A DNA stretch of 64,000 nucleotides from Pseudoalteromonas luteoviolacea (GTDB taxonomy: Bacteria; Pseudomonadota; Gammaproteobacteria; Enterobacterales; Alteromonadaceae), in the NCBI RefSeq assembly GCF_000814765.1, contig NZ_JWIC01000008.1:178501-242500 (forward strand), in the 5' to 3' direction. A program made the translations under genes and the position numbers. The notes under the pieces are model-generated. The model was not told where the DNA came from. It was given only the letters and a program-made list of their open reading frames with translations, and did not search any database. The number at the start of each line of letters is the position of its first letter. The first letter of the stretch is position 1. Below, one piece after another: positions 7,727-15,945 of the stretch.

Positions 7727-8073
7727 GGTTTGGGTCTTTTTTATGTTGATGATACATAGTGATAACCAAATATGATGCCAATTATAAAACCGTCATAATT
7801 TCAATCGCTTAGATTTTTTGGTTGGTCTGTACTTTGAATTAGTACACTGTATTTAACTAAATTTTAGTCTTTCTGATTAATAGTTAGCATGATTAGTTTA
7901 TTGAATCGTGACGATAAAAATCATTCACTGTCAAAGTGCTCTATTTCAAGCTAAATAGTTTATAAGCTTCAGTGTGTCGTTGTACGGCGAGTGCTTATGC
8001 TACAGGTAACGACCAGTAGGCTCAGATATCCGTGTTTATAAAGTGAATCTCTTTATGTAAATAGGAGCTTATC
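7727..8073. other. Intergenic region with no recognised element
   Basis: This 347-base, AT-rich gap separates the DUF2884 gene (minus) from the 60-codon gene (plus), so it must hold both promoters. I see no ORF with a ribosome site, no clear hairpin with a U-tract and no repeat. The only assignable signal is TAGGAG just before the ATG at 8074. Confidence 0.5.
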
Positions 8074-8256
8074 ATGGGTAAAACATATTCCTATGATCCA
8101 TTGGATGATGAATATCAAGATGACTTGGGCGCGTTAAATGAGAAAGATGTGAATCAGCAGCGGCAGAAAGTCAGGAAAAAGTTAGATGATTACTTGGAGC
8201 AAAAAAGGCTACGGCGGCACTTAGGTGATGATGACTTTGATTTCTTAGACGATTAA
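8074..8256 (+). CDS. Small charged protein, 60 aa (PA3496-like?)
   Basis: An ATG with TAGGAG 7-8 bases upstream encodes a 60-residue highly charged protein. It has an acidic, tyrosine-containing N-terminus (YDPLDDEYQDDLG), a basic helical centre (RQKVRKKLDDYLEQKRLRRHL) and an acidic tail GDDDFDFLDD. This acidic-basic-acidic layout resembles the small PA3496-type proteins of gammaproteobacteria, but I am not certain. No membrane segment or signal peptide is present. It is followed by a hairpin and a convergent cytochrome gene. Function is unknown. Confidence 0.65.
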   Translation: MGKTYSYDPLDDEYQDDLGALNEKDVNQQRQKVRKKLDDYLEQKRLRRHLGDDDFDFLDD

Positions 8257-8268
8257 TACATGTATAAC

Positions 8269-8290
8269 AGAGCGCATAACTGTGCGCTCT
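8269..8290. terminator. Hairpin between convergent genes
   Basis: AGAGCGCA (8269-8276) and TGCGCTCT (8283-8290) form an 8-bp stem with a 6-base loop, between the 3' ends of the 60-codon gene and the cytochrome gene. There is no run of T on either side, so terminator function is likely from position but weak. Confidence 0.45.
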
Positions 8291-8310
8291 ATTAGATCGC
8301 AAGCATCTTG

Positions 8311-8760
8311 TTAGTCTTTGAATGACTTGTGGCAGTCCTTGCATCCCTTTGCCCAATTTCTAAAGGCGGGTGCAATCATTTTTTTATCTCCAGACTCTGA
8401 TGCGACGGCCAGTGCTTGCGCATATTGAGCAAAGTCTGCCGCTTTCTTATCAAAGGTGGCTCTGTCGCTCCATACACTAGGCAGTGCGCTAGTATCCCCT
8501 TTATCTGAGCCTGCGATGAATGCTTCCCAAGGCATACCCGAAAGCTGCGCAGCATTGTGGGCACGTTGCTTGAATCGCTCTGCGTCAAACGGCACTTTTC
8601 CTTTTAGCATGTCACCCATATCGCCTATTTGATAGCGGATCAATTGAAAGGTTGCTTTTCGATATTCAATGGCGTCTTCCTTCTCTTCGAACATGGAGTC
8701 CGCCTGTACTTGGAGGCTGATGCCCGCAAGTAGCGTTAATAGTGTTAATGATTTCTTCAT
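8311..8760 (-). CDS. Cytochrome c' (class II c-type cytochrome)
   Basis: The 149-residue protein has a signal peptide (MKKSLTLLTLLAGISLQVQA), a four-helix-bundle-like body starting EEKEDAIEYRKATFQLI, and a heme-attachment CKDCH at residues 140-144 very near the C-terminus. That is the class II (cytochrome c') arrangement, with the C-terminal CXXCH His as fifth ligand. Such periplasmic cytochromes bind NO and CO and may protect against nitrosative stress. AAGGGG precedes the ATG. It appears monocistronic. Confidence 0.88.
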   Translation of the reverse strand: MKKSLTLLTLLAGISLQVQADSMFEEKEDAIEYRKATFQLIRYQIGDMGDMLKGKVPFDAERFKQRAHNAAQLSGMPWEAFIAGSDKGDTSALPSVWSDRATFDKKAADFAQYAQALAVASESGDKKMIAPAFRNWAKGCKDCHKSFKD

Positions 8761-9027
8761 TAATCGCCCCTTAAATAATTAATTCCATACCTTTTTAAGG
8801 GTTTCTTTCTTATTTAGCAAGGTTCTGAGGTTAATGGGAGGGGGGTTTTTAGTCATTGAAAATGGTTTGTTGCTTTTTTAGGTCCTGTCTGGAGTTCCTG
8901 TTTACAGTATATTTATTTTAATTTCATTTACTTTCTTTTACATAGTAGTTTTTTTAATAAAAACAGTTACTTAAGAGTATGAATAAAATTAAAGTTCAAA
9001 AAATGTAACTTAATTGTATTTCCATTA

Positions 9028-9057
9028 TTGCAATTAACCATGTAGTCACATTATATT
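9028..9057 (+). promoter_or_regulatory. Candidate sigma-70 promoter of the subtilase gene
   Basis: TTGCAA (9028-9033) and TATATT (9052-9057) are 18 bases apart, within the AT-rich gap 8761-9124. If used, transcription starts near 9064, which would put the in-frame TTG/ATG codons at 9056-9061 outside the message and supports initiation at 9125. Nothing else in the 364-base gap could be assigned apart from the AGGGGA ribosome site. Confidence 0.4.
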
Positions 9058-9124
9058 GATGAATGATTCTACTCTCTTAAATATAAATAAACACCAAATT
9101 AAACAACAAGTCCTAGGGGAAACT

Positions 9125-12100
9125 ATGGCCAAGTATTCATTTAAAGCGACAGCGGTAGCTATGGCTGTCTCAGGTGCGCTAACTGCAGCAGCAGTTAATG
9201 CTGCAACGGTAGATACACATCATCGCGCATTTAATACAGAAATCTCTAAAGTTGACCAAGCAACATTAAAAGAAAATCGCGCAGAAGCGTTCTTAGTGAT
9301 CTTAAAGCAAGAGACAGCAGCAGATTTAATGGCGCGCGGTAACTACTCTGTTAATGACGCACGTACTATGGTTGCCGATGTTGAGTTGTTACAGACGTCT
9401 GTTAAACGTGATTTAGCGGCGTTGAATGCAGACATCAAAGTAGTAGGTTCAACTAAGTTACTCGCATCAACACTTATCGTAGAAGCTTCTGATGAAGCGC
9501 TTGCTCAGATTAAAAAGAATAAAAGCGTAGAGCGTGTCCTGCCGCTATACGATTATGAGCTGCACGTAGCTGCTGCAAATGATTACATCAAGGCCGCGCC
9601 AGTTAACGTTGCTGGTTTCACAGGTAAAGGTCAAAAAGTAGCGGTACTAGATACTGGTATTGATTACACACACCAAGTTTTCAATCCAGCAGGTGGTACT
9701 AAAGAAGCTTATGAAGCTGCGCAGGCAGATCCGCGTGCAGTAGAATGGCCACAAGGTCAGGTGAAAGGCGGTTATGACTTTATGCGTAACGACCCGGATC
9801 CAATTGAAAATGATCCAAACTTCCCTGATCCAACAAGCCCAGACGACGGTGCTTCTAATCACGGTACGTCGGTATCTCACTCAGTAACAGGTATCGCACC
9901 AGATGTTGAGCTATATGTTTACTCTGTATGTGGTGGTGGTTGTCCTTACGCTGCTCAGCTTGGTGCTTTAGAAGCCGCAATGGATCCAAATGGCGACGGC
10001 GATATCAGTGACCGCGTAGATGTAATCAACATGTCACTGGGTGGTGAGTTTGGTTCAACTGATCGTGAAGAAGGTACTCAATTCCTTATCCACCAAGCAG
10101 TTAAAATGGGCACAAACGTGGTTATCTCTGCGGGTAACGATGGTAACCATCCATTCCGTATCGGTGGTCCAAGCACAACGCCAAATGCACTTTCAGTAGG
10201 CGCAATGGGTCACCCAACACTGAATGAGCTATTTGCACTAGGTACTATCGGCGGCGAAGCGGTTGAAGTAGGTACAGCTAGCTTTGGTCCACAAGACCCG
10301 TTTACATTCTCAAACGAAGACACTGAACTTGTGTACCCTGAGACTAACCAAAATGGCTGTGACTTGCCTGATCCGAATGATGCAGATGGCGCGTTAAATC
10401 CATTCGACGGTATGGACTTCACTGGTAAGGCTGTACTTATCGACCGTGGTGCGTGTGCATTCACTGAAAAAGCACTTAATGCACAAGAGAAAGGTGCTAA
10501 GTACGTTATCATTGCGAACAATGTCGCGGGTGGCGCACCAGGTCTTGGTGGTTCAGATGATAAAGTGACTATCCCGACAATCTCAGTTACTTTAGATGAC
10601 GGTGCTAAGCTTAAAGCAACACTTGCTGCTGGTCAGCAACCAGTCTTCAAGTTCGGTATTGAAGCTCACCTTGCAATCGACACGGTCGCTGACTTCTCTT
10701 CTCGTGGTCCTTCAATGGATGGCCTATTGAAGCCAGAAATTACAGCGCCAGGCGTAAACATTCAGGTTGCAGCAACAGGTACATACACTGAGCTAGACGG
10801 TGCGACGGGTACTTCATTCTCTGGTCCAATTACTGCGGGTGCGGTTGCACTTGTACGTGAAGCTCGTCCTGAACTAAGTGCATCACAAGTTAAAGCGGTA
10901 CTGATGAATACAGCGAACTTGAATGTATTCATGGAGCCTAAGTCAATCAATGCAGATGCGGCATTAGCGCCGATCAGTATCATTGGTGCGGGTCTAGTTG
11001 ATGTTGAAAAAGCAGTGGCTTCACAAACGGTTGCTTGGGTTAATCAAACTGATTATGACACAGCACAAGCTGCGCTATCATTTGGTTTTGATGTACTAGA
11101 TGAAACAACAACTTACACGAAGACGGTTCACGTTAAGAACTTCTCTGCGACTGATAAAACGTATAACCTTCGCACTGAAGCACGTTTTGATAATGACGCA
11201 GCATTGGGTGCAACAGCTTGGGAATTCCCAGCGTCAATCACAGTGCCTGCAGGTGAGCAACTTGCATTTGAAGTTAAGCTAACCATTGATCCAAGCAAGC
11301 TACCTGCGTGGAGTCTACCTAACCCACAAAGCGCGAATGACTTAACGGCACGTGCAGATGCACTGACATTGTCAGAGCTTGATGGTGCACTTGTATTTGA
11401 TGATACATCGCTTGACGGTGACCACGACCTTCACATGGTTTACCACGTGTTACCGCGTGCAGCAGAGAGCGTCGCGCTTGAACTTATTGAAGATGAAGGC
11501 CGTATCAAAGTTACCAATGACGGTTTCACAACGCTGAACGTGTATCCTGAGCAATTGATTGCAACAGGTGTAGAAGCAACGAAAGAAGATAAAGCGTATA
11601 ACATCATCAGTTCTTCATTTAGCCTATTCGCAAATGAATTCTGTGACACTGGCCTATTCTTCAATGCATCTATTGAAATGCGTGATGAGCTAACAATTCA
11701 CCGTCGCGCTGGTTACCAAATGAACCTAGATATCGATAACGACGGTATTTATGACTACGCACTAGCTAACTACTATGATGTAGGTCGTAGCGCAGCAGTT
11801 GTTGGTCGTGCACGTACAGTGAGTGGTCCAATTGTTGACGGTGCACCACAGTGGAGATTCCTAACTGCGATGTACCATGAAGGTGGTTCTAACACAGTTA
11901 AGTTCTCAGGTTGTAGTGATATCATCGGTCTAGACGGTGCGTCACTTGGTCAAGACATGATGATCCAAGCGATGGTTGGTCACAACAACTATCAGCTAGG
12001 TATTTACGAAGTGACTGACTCAGTAACTGGTTACGCGAGATTTGATGGCACAGCTTCTGCGCTTGTTGATGACGCAGGTAATCGAGTCACTGAACTTGCA

Positions 12101-13192
12101 CCTGGCGCGTCTGCATATGCAATGAGCTACATGCCGATGACGGTTTCATCTGATAACCAAATCCTTGCAAGTGTCACGTCAGACTTACTACCAGAAGTCG
12201 TAGTACCACTGGTTGCTGATGTTGAACTTGAAGTATCTGAAGATGCTGAAGTGGGTCATGTCATTGGTCAGCTAGCGCTGGTTGAACAAGATGGTGGCGC
12301 GAACCTTGATATGTTTGAGCTAGTTGCTCAGTCACATTCAGGCATCACGGTTCACAAAGATGGTTCTGTAGTTGTTGCTGAAAGCGATACTCCGCTTGAT
12401 TACGACGCAGGTCTAATGCATGTTGAACTTACCGTGGTAGCACATGATGAAAAAGGCTTCAAATCAGAGCCGACAACTATCATCGTTGATATTCTAAATG
12501 CGGTTGATGAAGACTCTGAAAAAGCACCATATGTTGCTGAAGGTCAGGAATTCGACGTTGATGAAAACGCAGAGCTTGGCACTGAAGTAGGTCACCTTGA
12601 GTTTATGGACCAAGACGACAACGTTGCAGAGTTTGTGGTAGACGGTTCAGACGTCATCGCAATTGACGCTGATGGCCTAATCACAGTGGTTGGTGAAGTT
12701 GACTTTGACCTAGGTGCGTCTTTTGAAGTGACTGTTAAAGCAGTTGATGAAGATGGCTTAGAGTCTAAAGCTGTTACTGTCGTATTCAATGTTGAAGAAG
12801 ATGAGTACGAAGGTAAGCCAATGATCGAAGAAGGCCAGAGCTTCAACATCGAAGAAAACAGCCCAATCGGTACGGTTATCGGTCAGTTAACTTTCTCTGA
12901 TTTCGACAATGATGTTGTTGAGTTCTCAGTTGCGGGTACTTCGCTAGTTACAGTGAATGAGCAAGGTCAATTAATTGTTGCGGGCAACCTAGACTTTGAA
13001 TATGACCGTCAGTTCAGCTTTGATGTGAAAGCAAAAGATGCACAAGACAAATACTCAGATGAAGTTCGTGTAGAAGTTCGCTTGGTGGATGTTGATGAAG
13101 ACAATGGTGATGATGATGACTCAGGTTCACTAGCTTGGTTGACATTACTTGCTGCACCATTTGCTGCATTACGTCGCCGTAAGCAAAAATAA
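9125..13192 (+). CDS. Secreted S8 (subtilisin-family) serine protease with PA domain, cadherin-like repeats and GlyGly-CTERM-like tail
   Basis: The 1355-residue precursor has a signal peptide (MAKYSFKATAVAMAVSGALT...), an inhibitor I9-type propeptide (about 45-140), and a subtilase domain with Asp176 in VLDTGID, His246 in SNHGTSVSHS, oxyanion Asn338 in SAGNDG and Ser564 in GTSFSGP. A PA domain is inserted at about 395-510. Three cadherin-like repeats follow (about 1085-1345, each with an 'EENAELGT'-like motif). The protein ends in SGSLAWLTLLAAPFAALRRR, a GlyGly-CTERM-like transmembrane and basic tail normally cut by rhombosortase for type II-secreted proteins. I chose the ATG at 9125 for its AGGGGA site and signal peptide. 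Codon use is strongly biased (GGT, CGT, AAC, GTT), unlike most neighbours, which suggests high expression. Confidence 0.92.
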   Translation: MAKYSFKATAVAMAVSGALTAAAVNAATVDTHHRAFNTEISKVDQATLKENRAEAFLVILKQETAADLMARGNYSVNDARTMVADVELLQTSVKRDLAALNADIKVVGSTKLLASTLIVEASDEALAQIKKNKSVERVLPLYDYELHVAAANDYIKAAPVNVAGFTGKGQKVAVLDTGIDYTHQVFNPAGGTKEAYEAAQADPRAVEWPQGQVKGGYDFMRNDPDPIENDPNFPDPTSPDDGASNHGTSVSHSVTGIAPDVELYVYSVCGGGCPYAAQLGALEAAMDPNGDGDISDRVDVINMSLGGEFGSTDREEGTQFLIHQAVKMGTNVVISAGNDGNHPFRIGGPSTTPNALSVGAMGHPTLNELFALGTIGGEAVEVGTASFGPQDPFTFSNEDTELVYPETNQNGCDLPDPNDADGALNPFDGMDFTGKAVLIDRGACAFTEKALNAQEKGAKYVIIANNVAGGAPGLGGSDDKVTIPTISVTLDDGAKLKATLAAGQQPVFKFGIEAHLAIDTVADFSSRGPSMDGLLKPEITAPGVNIQVAATGTYTELDGATGTSFSGPITAGAVALVREARPELSASQVKAVLMNTANLNVFMEPKSINADAALAPISIIGAGLVDVEKAVASQTVAWVNQTDYDTAQAALSFGFDVLDETTTYTKTVHVKNFSATDKTYNLRTEARFDNDAALGATAWEFPASITVPAGEQLAFEVKLTIDPSKLPAWSLPNPQSANDLTARADALTLSELDGALVFDDTSLDGDHDLHMVYHVLPRAAESVALELIEDEGRIKVTNDGFTTLNVYPEQLIATGVEATKEDKAYNIISSSFSLFANEFCDTGLFFNASIEMRDELTIHRRAGYQMNLDIDNDGIYDYALANYYDVGRSAAVVGRARTVSGPIVDGAPQWRFLTAMYHEGGSNTVKFSGCSDIIGLDGASLGQDMMIQAMVGHNNYQLGIYEVTDSVTGYARFDGTASALVDDAGNRVTELAPGASAYAMSYMPMTVSSDNQILASVTSDLLPEVVVPLVADVELEVSEDAEVGHVIGQLALVEQDGGANLDMFELVAQSHSGITVHKDGSVVVAESDTPLDYDAGLMHVELTVVAHDEKGFKSEPTTIIVDILNAVDEDSEKAPYVAEGQEFDVDENAELGTEVGHLEFMDQDDNVAEFVVDGSDVIAIDADGLITVVGEVDFDLGASFEVTVKAVDEDGLESKAVTVVFNVEEDEYEGKPMIEEGQSFNIEENSPIGTVIGQLTFSDFDNDVVEFSVAGTSLVTVNEQGQLIVAGNLDFEYDRQFSFDVKAKDAQDKYSDEVRVEVRLVDVDEDNGDDDDSGSLAWLTLLAAPFAALRRRKQK

Positions 13193-13235
13193 TCATATCG
13201 ATATCAGCTTAGTCTGATAACGACAATATGTAATA

Positions 13236-13265
13236 AACACCGGCTTCAAGCCGGTGTTTTTTTAT
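13236..13265 (+). terminator. Rho-independent terminator of the subtilase gene
   Basis: ACACCGGCTT and AAGCCGGTGT form a GC-rich stem with a tiny loop, followed by seven or more T. It lies about 45 bases after the subtilase stop codon. Confidence 0.9.
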
Positions 13266-13406
13266 ATCCAAAATATGCGGCGTAATAGCCTTGGTGTCCA
13301 TGGAAGACCTGTTTAGTTAGCTAAATTAGGGCGATGGACCATGGCTTATATTCTGGTTTTAAGCGATTGGGGATGTCACTATTGGAGTAGGTCGAGTTGC
13401 TGGATT

Positions 13407-13874
13407 TTAGCCTATGTCTTTAAAAATCATACCGCGGCGCATACTGCGTGTCGCTAGCATGACTTCAGTTAACAAGGCGAGAAAAGCCCCGATGAGCAGA
13501 AACATCGCTGCGATAAAGCAACTTGAAACAGTGATCCCAAGCGGCCATGTATATAAATGAGAGATAAATAAGAAGACCACGACAGCACATACCATCAATG
13601 CACTGAGCACACTCATACTAAAGGCGATATGAATACAGCGAGAGCGCTTTAATAAAGCACGCATTTCTTGCGTGAGCGTAAAGTTTAATGGTTCATCTTG
13701 ATTGGCATTCAGTTTTCTATCTAGTAATCGAGCTCTATCCGTAATACGCGCTAGTCGATTTGATAAAACCCCTAAAAACGCAGCTATCCCTGTCAATAAA
13801 AAGACGGGGGCAACGGCGGTTTGGATCACCTTAGCCATGGTTAATATGCTCACTACTTCAGAATTTAGTTCCAT
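13407..13874 (-). CDS. DUF2721 family membrane protein
   Basis: The 155-residue protein begins with a membrane segment (VAPVFLLTGIAAFLGVLSNRL), then a basic stretch ARITDRARLLDRKL, and ends with two more membrane segments. This is the DUF2721 pattern; function is unknown. Its ATG lies within the end of the upstream redoxin gene (10-base overlap), so the two are translated as an operon, with the redoxin first. No ribosome site is strong, consistent with coupling. Confidence 0.82.
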   Translation of the reverse strand: MELNSEVVSILTMAKVIQTAVAPVFLLTGIAAFLGVLSNRLARITDRARLLDRKLNANQDEPLNFTLTQEMRALLKRSRCIHIAFSMSVLSALMVCAVVVFLFISHLYTWPLGITVSSCFIAAMFLLIGAFLALLTEVMLATRSMRRGMIFKDIG

Positions 13875-14368
13875 TTAACTTGCTCAATAATATTATCTGT
13901 CTCGCCAATTAAAGTGTTGACCACACGGTTATGTTCATCAAGTAAGATTAATCGAGGCACCCCTTTATTCGCATACTGGCTGTAGATAATGCGCTGTTCA
14001 TCGCTGATAAGAGGGAAGGTCAGCTGATAATTCTTAGCAAACTGCGCCAGTGATGCATTTGTTTCTTCTCGTCCAATGGCGAGAATGGTGAGTGTCTTGT
14101 CGGTGATTAAAGAAGAGGTGTTGAGTTGGTTAAACATTCGCTGTGAATCCGAACACCATGTAGCGAAAAAAATCACCAGTTTTTTAGAGTTAATTTTCGA
14201 TAAGTCATATGTTTGTCCATGAATATCAGTCAGGGATAAATGTTTAAATGTGTCTCCTTGATGAATATAAGTCTCGTAATCTTGAGGGGCTGTATCCATT
14301 GTGCCACAGGCACTGAGTGTTAAATTGAGGGTGGTAATTAAGCTGATTGTGAGCAGACTTTTTATCAT
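13865..14368 (-). CDS. Thioredoxin-like (redoxin/TlpA-type) lipoprotein with single active-site Cys
   Basis: The 167-residue protein has a lipoprotein signal with lipobox LSAC and Cys21 as the lipid site. A thioredoxin-fold domain follows: FKHLSLTDIHGQTYDLSK, then VIFFATWCSDSQRMF, then the cis-proline region KGVPRLILLDE. TlpA-like proteins usually carry CXXC; here the second Cys is replaced, leaving Cys72-Ser-Asp-Ser. It may therefore act as a single-Cys reductase, a peroxiredoxin-like enzyme or a binding protein, held in the periplasm or outer membrane by lipid. AAGGAAA precedes the ATG. It overlaps the DUF2721 gene, which suggests a membrane partner. Confidence 0.82.
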   Translation of the reverse strand: MIKSLLTISLITTLNLTLSACGTMDTAPQDYETYIHQGDTFKHLSLTDIHGQTYDLSKINSKKLVIFFATWCSDSQRMFNQLNTSSLITDKTLTILAIGREETNASLAQFAKNYQLTFPLISDEQRIIYSQYANKGVPRLILLDEHNRVVNTLIGETDNIIEQVKWN

Positions 14369-14466
14369 TGTGTATTTCCTTATGGTAGGCTGGCGTTATT
14401 TACGCGTATTTTTAATTACATAGCAAGCTTCGCGATGCGTGTTTTCACTACAGTTGATGTTTATTT

Positions 14467-14892
14467 ATGGCTTATCTCAGTCTTTTTCTCAGTGCGTTCA
14501 TTGCTGCTACATTACTTCCTGCGTCGTCAGAATTGTTGCTCACGGGCATGGTTGCCAATCAGTCAGGACAGCTGTGGCTGTTGTGGCTCAGTGCGACTCT
14601 GGGCAATGTGCTTGGGAGTTGCGTAAATTACTATTTGGGGAGGCAAGTAGAGCGGTTTAGCCATCATCGCTGGTTTCCTGTATCACAAAACGCGATGGGA
14701 AAAGCGCGTGGTCACTTTCAAAAATATGGCAGTGCAAGTTTATTGTTTGCTTGGCTGCCTGTGGTAGGTGATCCACTGACATTAATTGCAGGTGTCTTTA
14801 GAGTGAAATTTGGTGTGTTCTTATTGCTGGTGAGTATCGGTAAAGGGCTGAGGTATGGGTTAGTAATAGCGTTGGCTTTAGGGTTATTTTAG
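14467..14892 (+). CDS. YqaA family (SNARE-associated/DedA-like) membrane protein
   Basis: The 141-residue membrane protein has a conserved N-terminus (LFLSAFIAATLLPASSEL), a GN-rich segment ATLGNVLGSCVNYYLGR and the basic-aromatic motif GSASLLFAWLPVVGDPLTLIAG. This is the small YqaA subgroup of the DedA/SNARE-associated superfamily, thought to be inner-membrane lipid or ion transport proteins. The ATG lacks a clear ribosome site. It is convergent with folX, with a strong hairpin between them. Confidence 0.82.
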   Translation: MAYLSLFLSAFIAATLLPASSELLLTGMVANQSGQLWLLWLSATLGNVLGSCVNYYLGRQVERFSHHRWFPVSQNAMGKARGHFQKYGSASLLFAWLPVVGDPLTLIAGVFRVKFGVFLLLVSIGKGLRYGLVIALALGLF

Positions 14893-14903
14893 ACCAATGA
14901 AGT

Positions 14904-14927
14904 GCTCCAAAGCAGTGACTTTGGAGC
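14904..14927. terminator. Strong hairpin between yqaA-like gene and folX
   Basis: GCTCCAAAG (14904-14912) and CTTTGGAGC (14919-14927) form a perfect 9-bp stem with a 6-base loop between convergent stop codons. There is no long T run on either side, so it may need Rho or only protect the 3' ends. Confidence 0.55.
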
Positions 14928-14937
14928 AGAGAAAACG

Positions 14938-15315
14938 TCAATCAATGTTGCGCTTTTTTTGCCACTCAAGCGTGAGTGATACTGAGTCTGCAAATCTGAG
15001 TGCATGAGGCTTATCAACACGCACGCGTGCGAAGGTCACATCAGGGTGTTGGTGACATTCGGCCAATATGTCGGCAACCAGCTTTTCAAGTAAAAGAAAA
15101 TGTCCAGTCTCAACGAGCTTGATCACTGATTTGGTGATCGTTTTATAGTTCAGAGCATGGTCTACTTCGTCCAGCTGCACGCATTCCGTGTCAGCGGGAT
15201 AATGTATCTCAATATTAATGACGACATCTTGTTTCTTTTCACGCTCTTCATCATTGAATCCAATAAAAGTGCGCAACCTGAGGTTTGTGATATTGATTAT
15301 CGCATTATGCATCAT
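14938..15315 (-). CDS. folX: Dihydroneopterin triphosphate 2'-epimerase
   Basis: The 125-residue protein is a FolB/FolX tunnelling-fold enzyme (INITNLRLRTFIGFNDEER, quoted in part: RLRTFIGFNDEER; then NYKTITK and FLLLEKLVADI, with RVRVDKPHALRFADSV near the end). FolX converts dihydroneopterin triphosphate to dihydromonapterin triphosphate. I prefer folX to folB (dihydroneopterin aldolase) because it directly follows folE and a FolM-type reductase, which together make tetrahydromonapterin. The order is folM-folE-folX, all minus strand with gaps of 16-60 bases. Confidence 0.85.
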   Translation of the reverse strand: MMHNAIINITNLRLRTFIGFNDEEREKKQDVVINIEIHYPADTECVQLDEVDHALNYKTITKSVIKLVETGHFLLLEKLVADILAECHQHPDVTFARVRVDKPHALRFADSVSLTLEWQKKRNID

Positions 15316-15331
15316 GGCCTATCCTTGCTAT

Positions 15332-15889
15332 TTAGCCGTGTTTGACAAGCTGTAAAAATTCATTGCGAGTTTTTGCATCTTCTCTAAAGTTACCTAGCAT
15401 GACTGATGTGCGCATTTTGGAGTTTTGCTTTTCTACACCACGCATCATCATGCACATATGTTTAGCTTCGACGATAACCCCTACACCTCTTGCTCCAGTG
15501 ACCTCTTCAACCGCTTTTGCGATTTGATGTGTTAGCTGTTCTTGGATCTGGAAACGACGTGCATACATGTCTACGATTCGAGCAAACTTAGACAAGCCTA
15601 ACACTTTACCATTGGGAATGTAAGCAATGTGACAGCGGCCGACAAACGGTAATAGGTGGTGCTCACACATGGAATAGAGTTCTATGTCTTGTATAAGTAC
15701 CATATCGTCCGCATCTGATGAGAATACCGCATTGTTGGTGATTTCATTCAAAGTTTGACGATAGCCTTGGGTCAAATACTCCATGGCTTTGGCTGCACGT
15801 TTAGGGGTGTCTAATAACCCTTCTCTGTCAGCGTCTTCGCCAACGGCTTTAATGATCTCTGTGTAACTGTTTTTTAAATCTTCATGCAT
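15332..15889 (-). CDS. folE: GTP cyclohydrolase I
   Basis: This enzyme opens GTP to 7,8-dihydroneopterin triphosphate, the first step of folate and monapterin synthesis. Zinc ligands appear in LYSMCEHHLLPF and in the second cysteine of EAKHMCMMMRG, and the motif VLGLSKFARIVDMYA is typical. I place the start at the ATG at 15889, giving 185 residues (MHEDLKNSYTEI...), which matches the length of Pseudomonas-type FolE; a TTG at 15943 would add 18 poorly conserved residues. It sits between folM and folX. This isoform may be dedicated to monapterin, with another copy elsewhere for folate; that is inference. Confidence 0.92.
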   Translation of the reverse strand: MHEDLKNSYTEIIKAVGEDADREGLLDTPKRAAKAMEYLTQGYRQTLNEITNNAVFSSDADDMVLIQDIELYSMCEHHLLPFVGRCHIAYIPNGKVLGLSKFARIVDMYARRFQIQEQLTHQIAKAVEEVTGARGVGVIVEAKHMCMMMRGVEKQNSKMRTSVMLGNFREDAKTRNEFLQLVKHG

Positions 15890-15945
15890 AATGTGACTCA
15901 CAATTTCATTATTTGAATTCGAGCTAAAAGGTGCTTTGCTCAAAT

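Noticed and set aside
10210..10521. 103-codon minus-strand frame inside the subtilase gene
   Set aside because: Antisense open frame produced by the strong codon bias of the subtilase; the Ser-rich composition is a shadow of it.
12592..12849. 85-codon minus-strand frame in the cadherin-like repeats
   Set aside because: Ser/Thr-rich shadow of Asp/Glu codons on the other strand.
13265..13406. 38-codon plus-strand frame starting at the ATG of ccatggcttat
   Set aside because: No ribosome site, runs into the opposing DUF2721 gene, Trp/Cys-rich noise.
15890..15943. 18-codon N-terminal extension of folE from a TTG
   Set aside because: Not conserved in FolE of this type; the ATG at 15889 gives the usual length.
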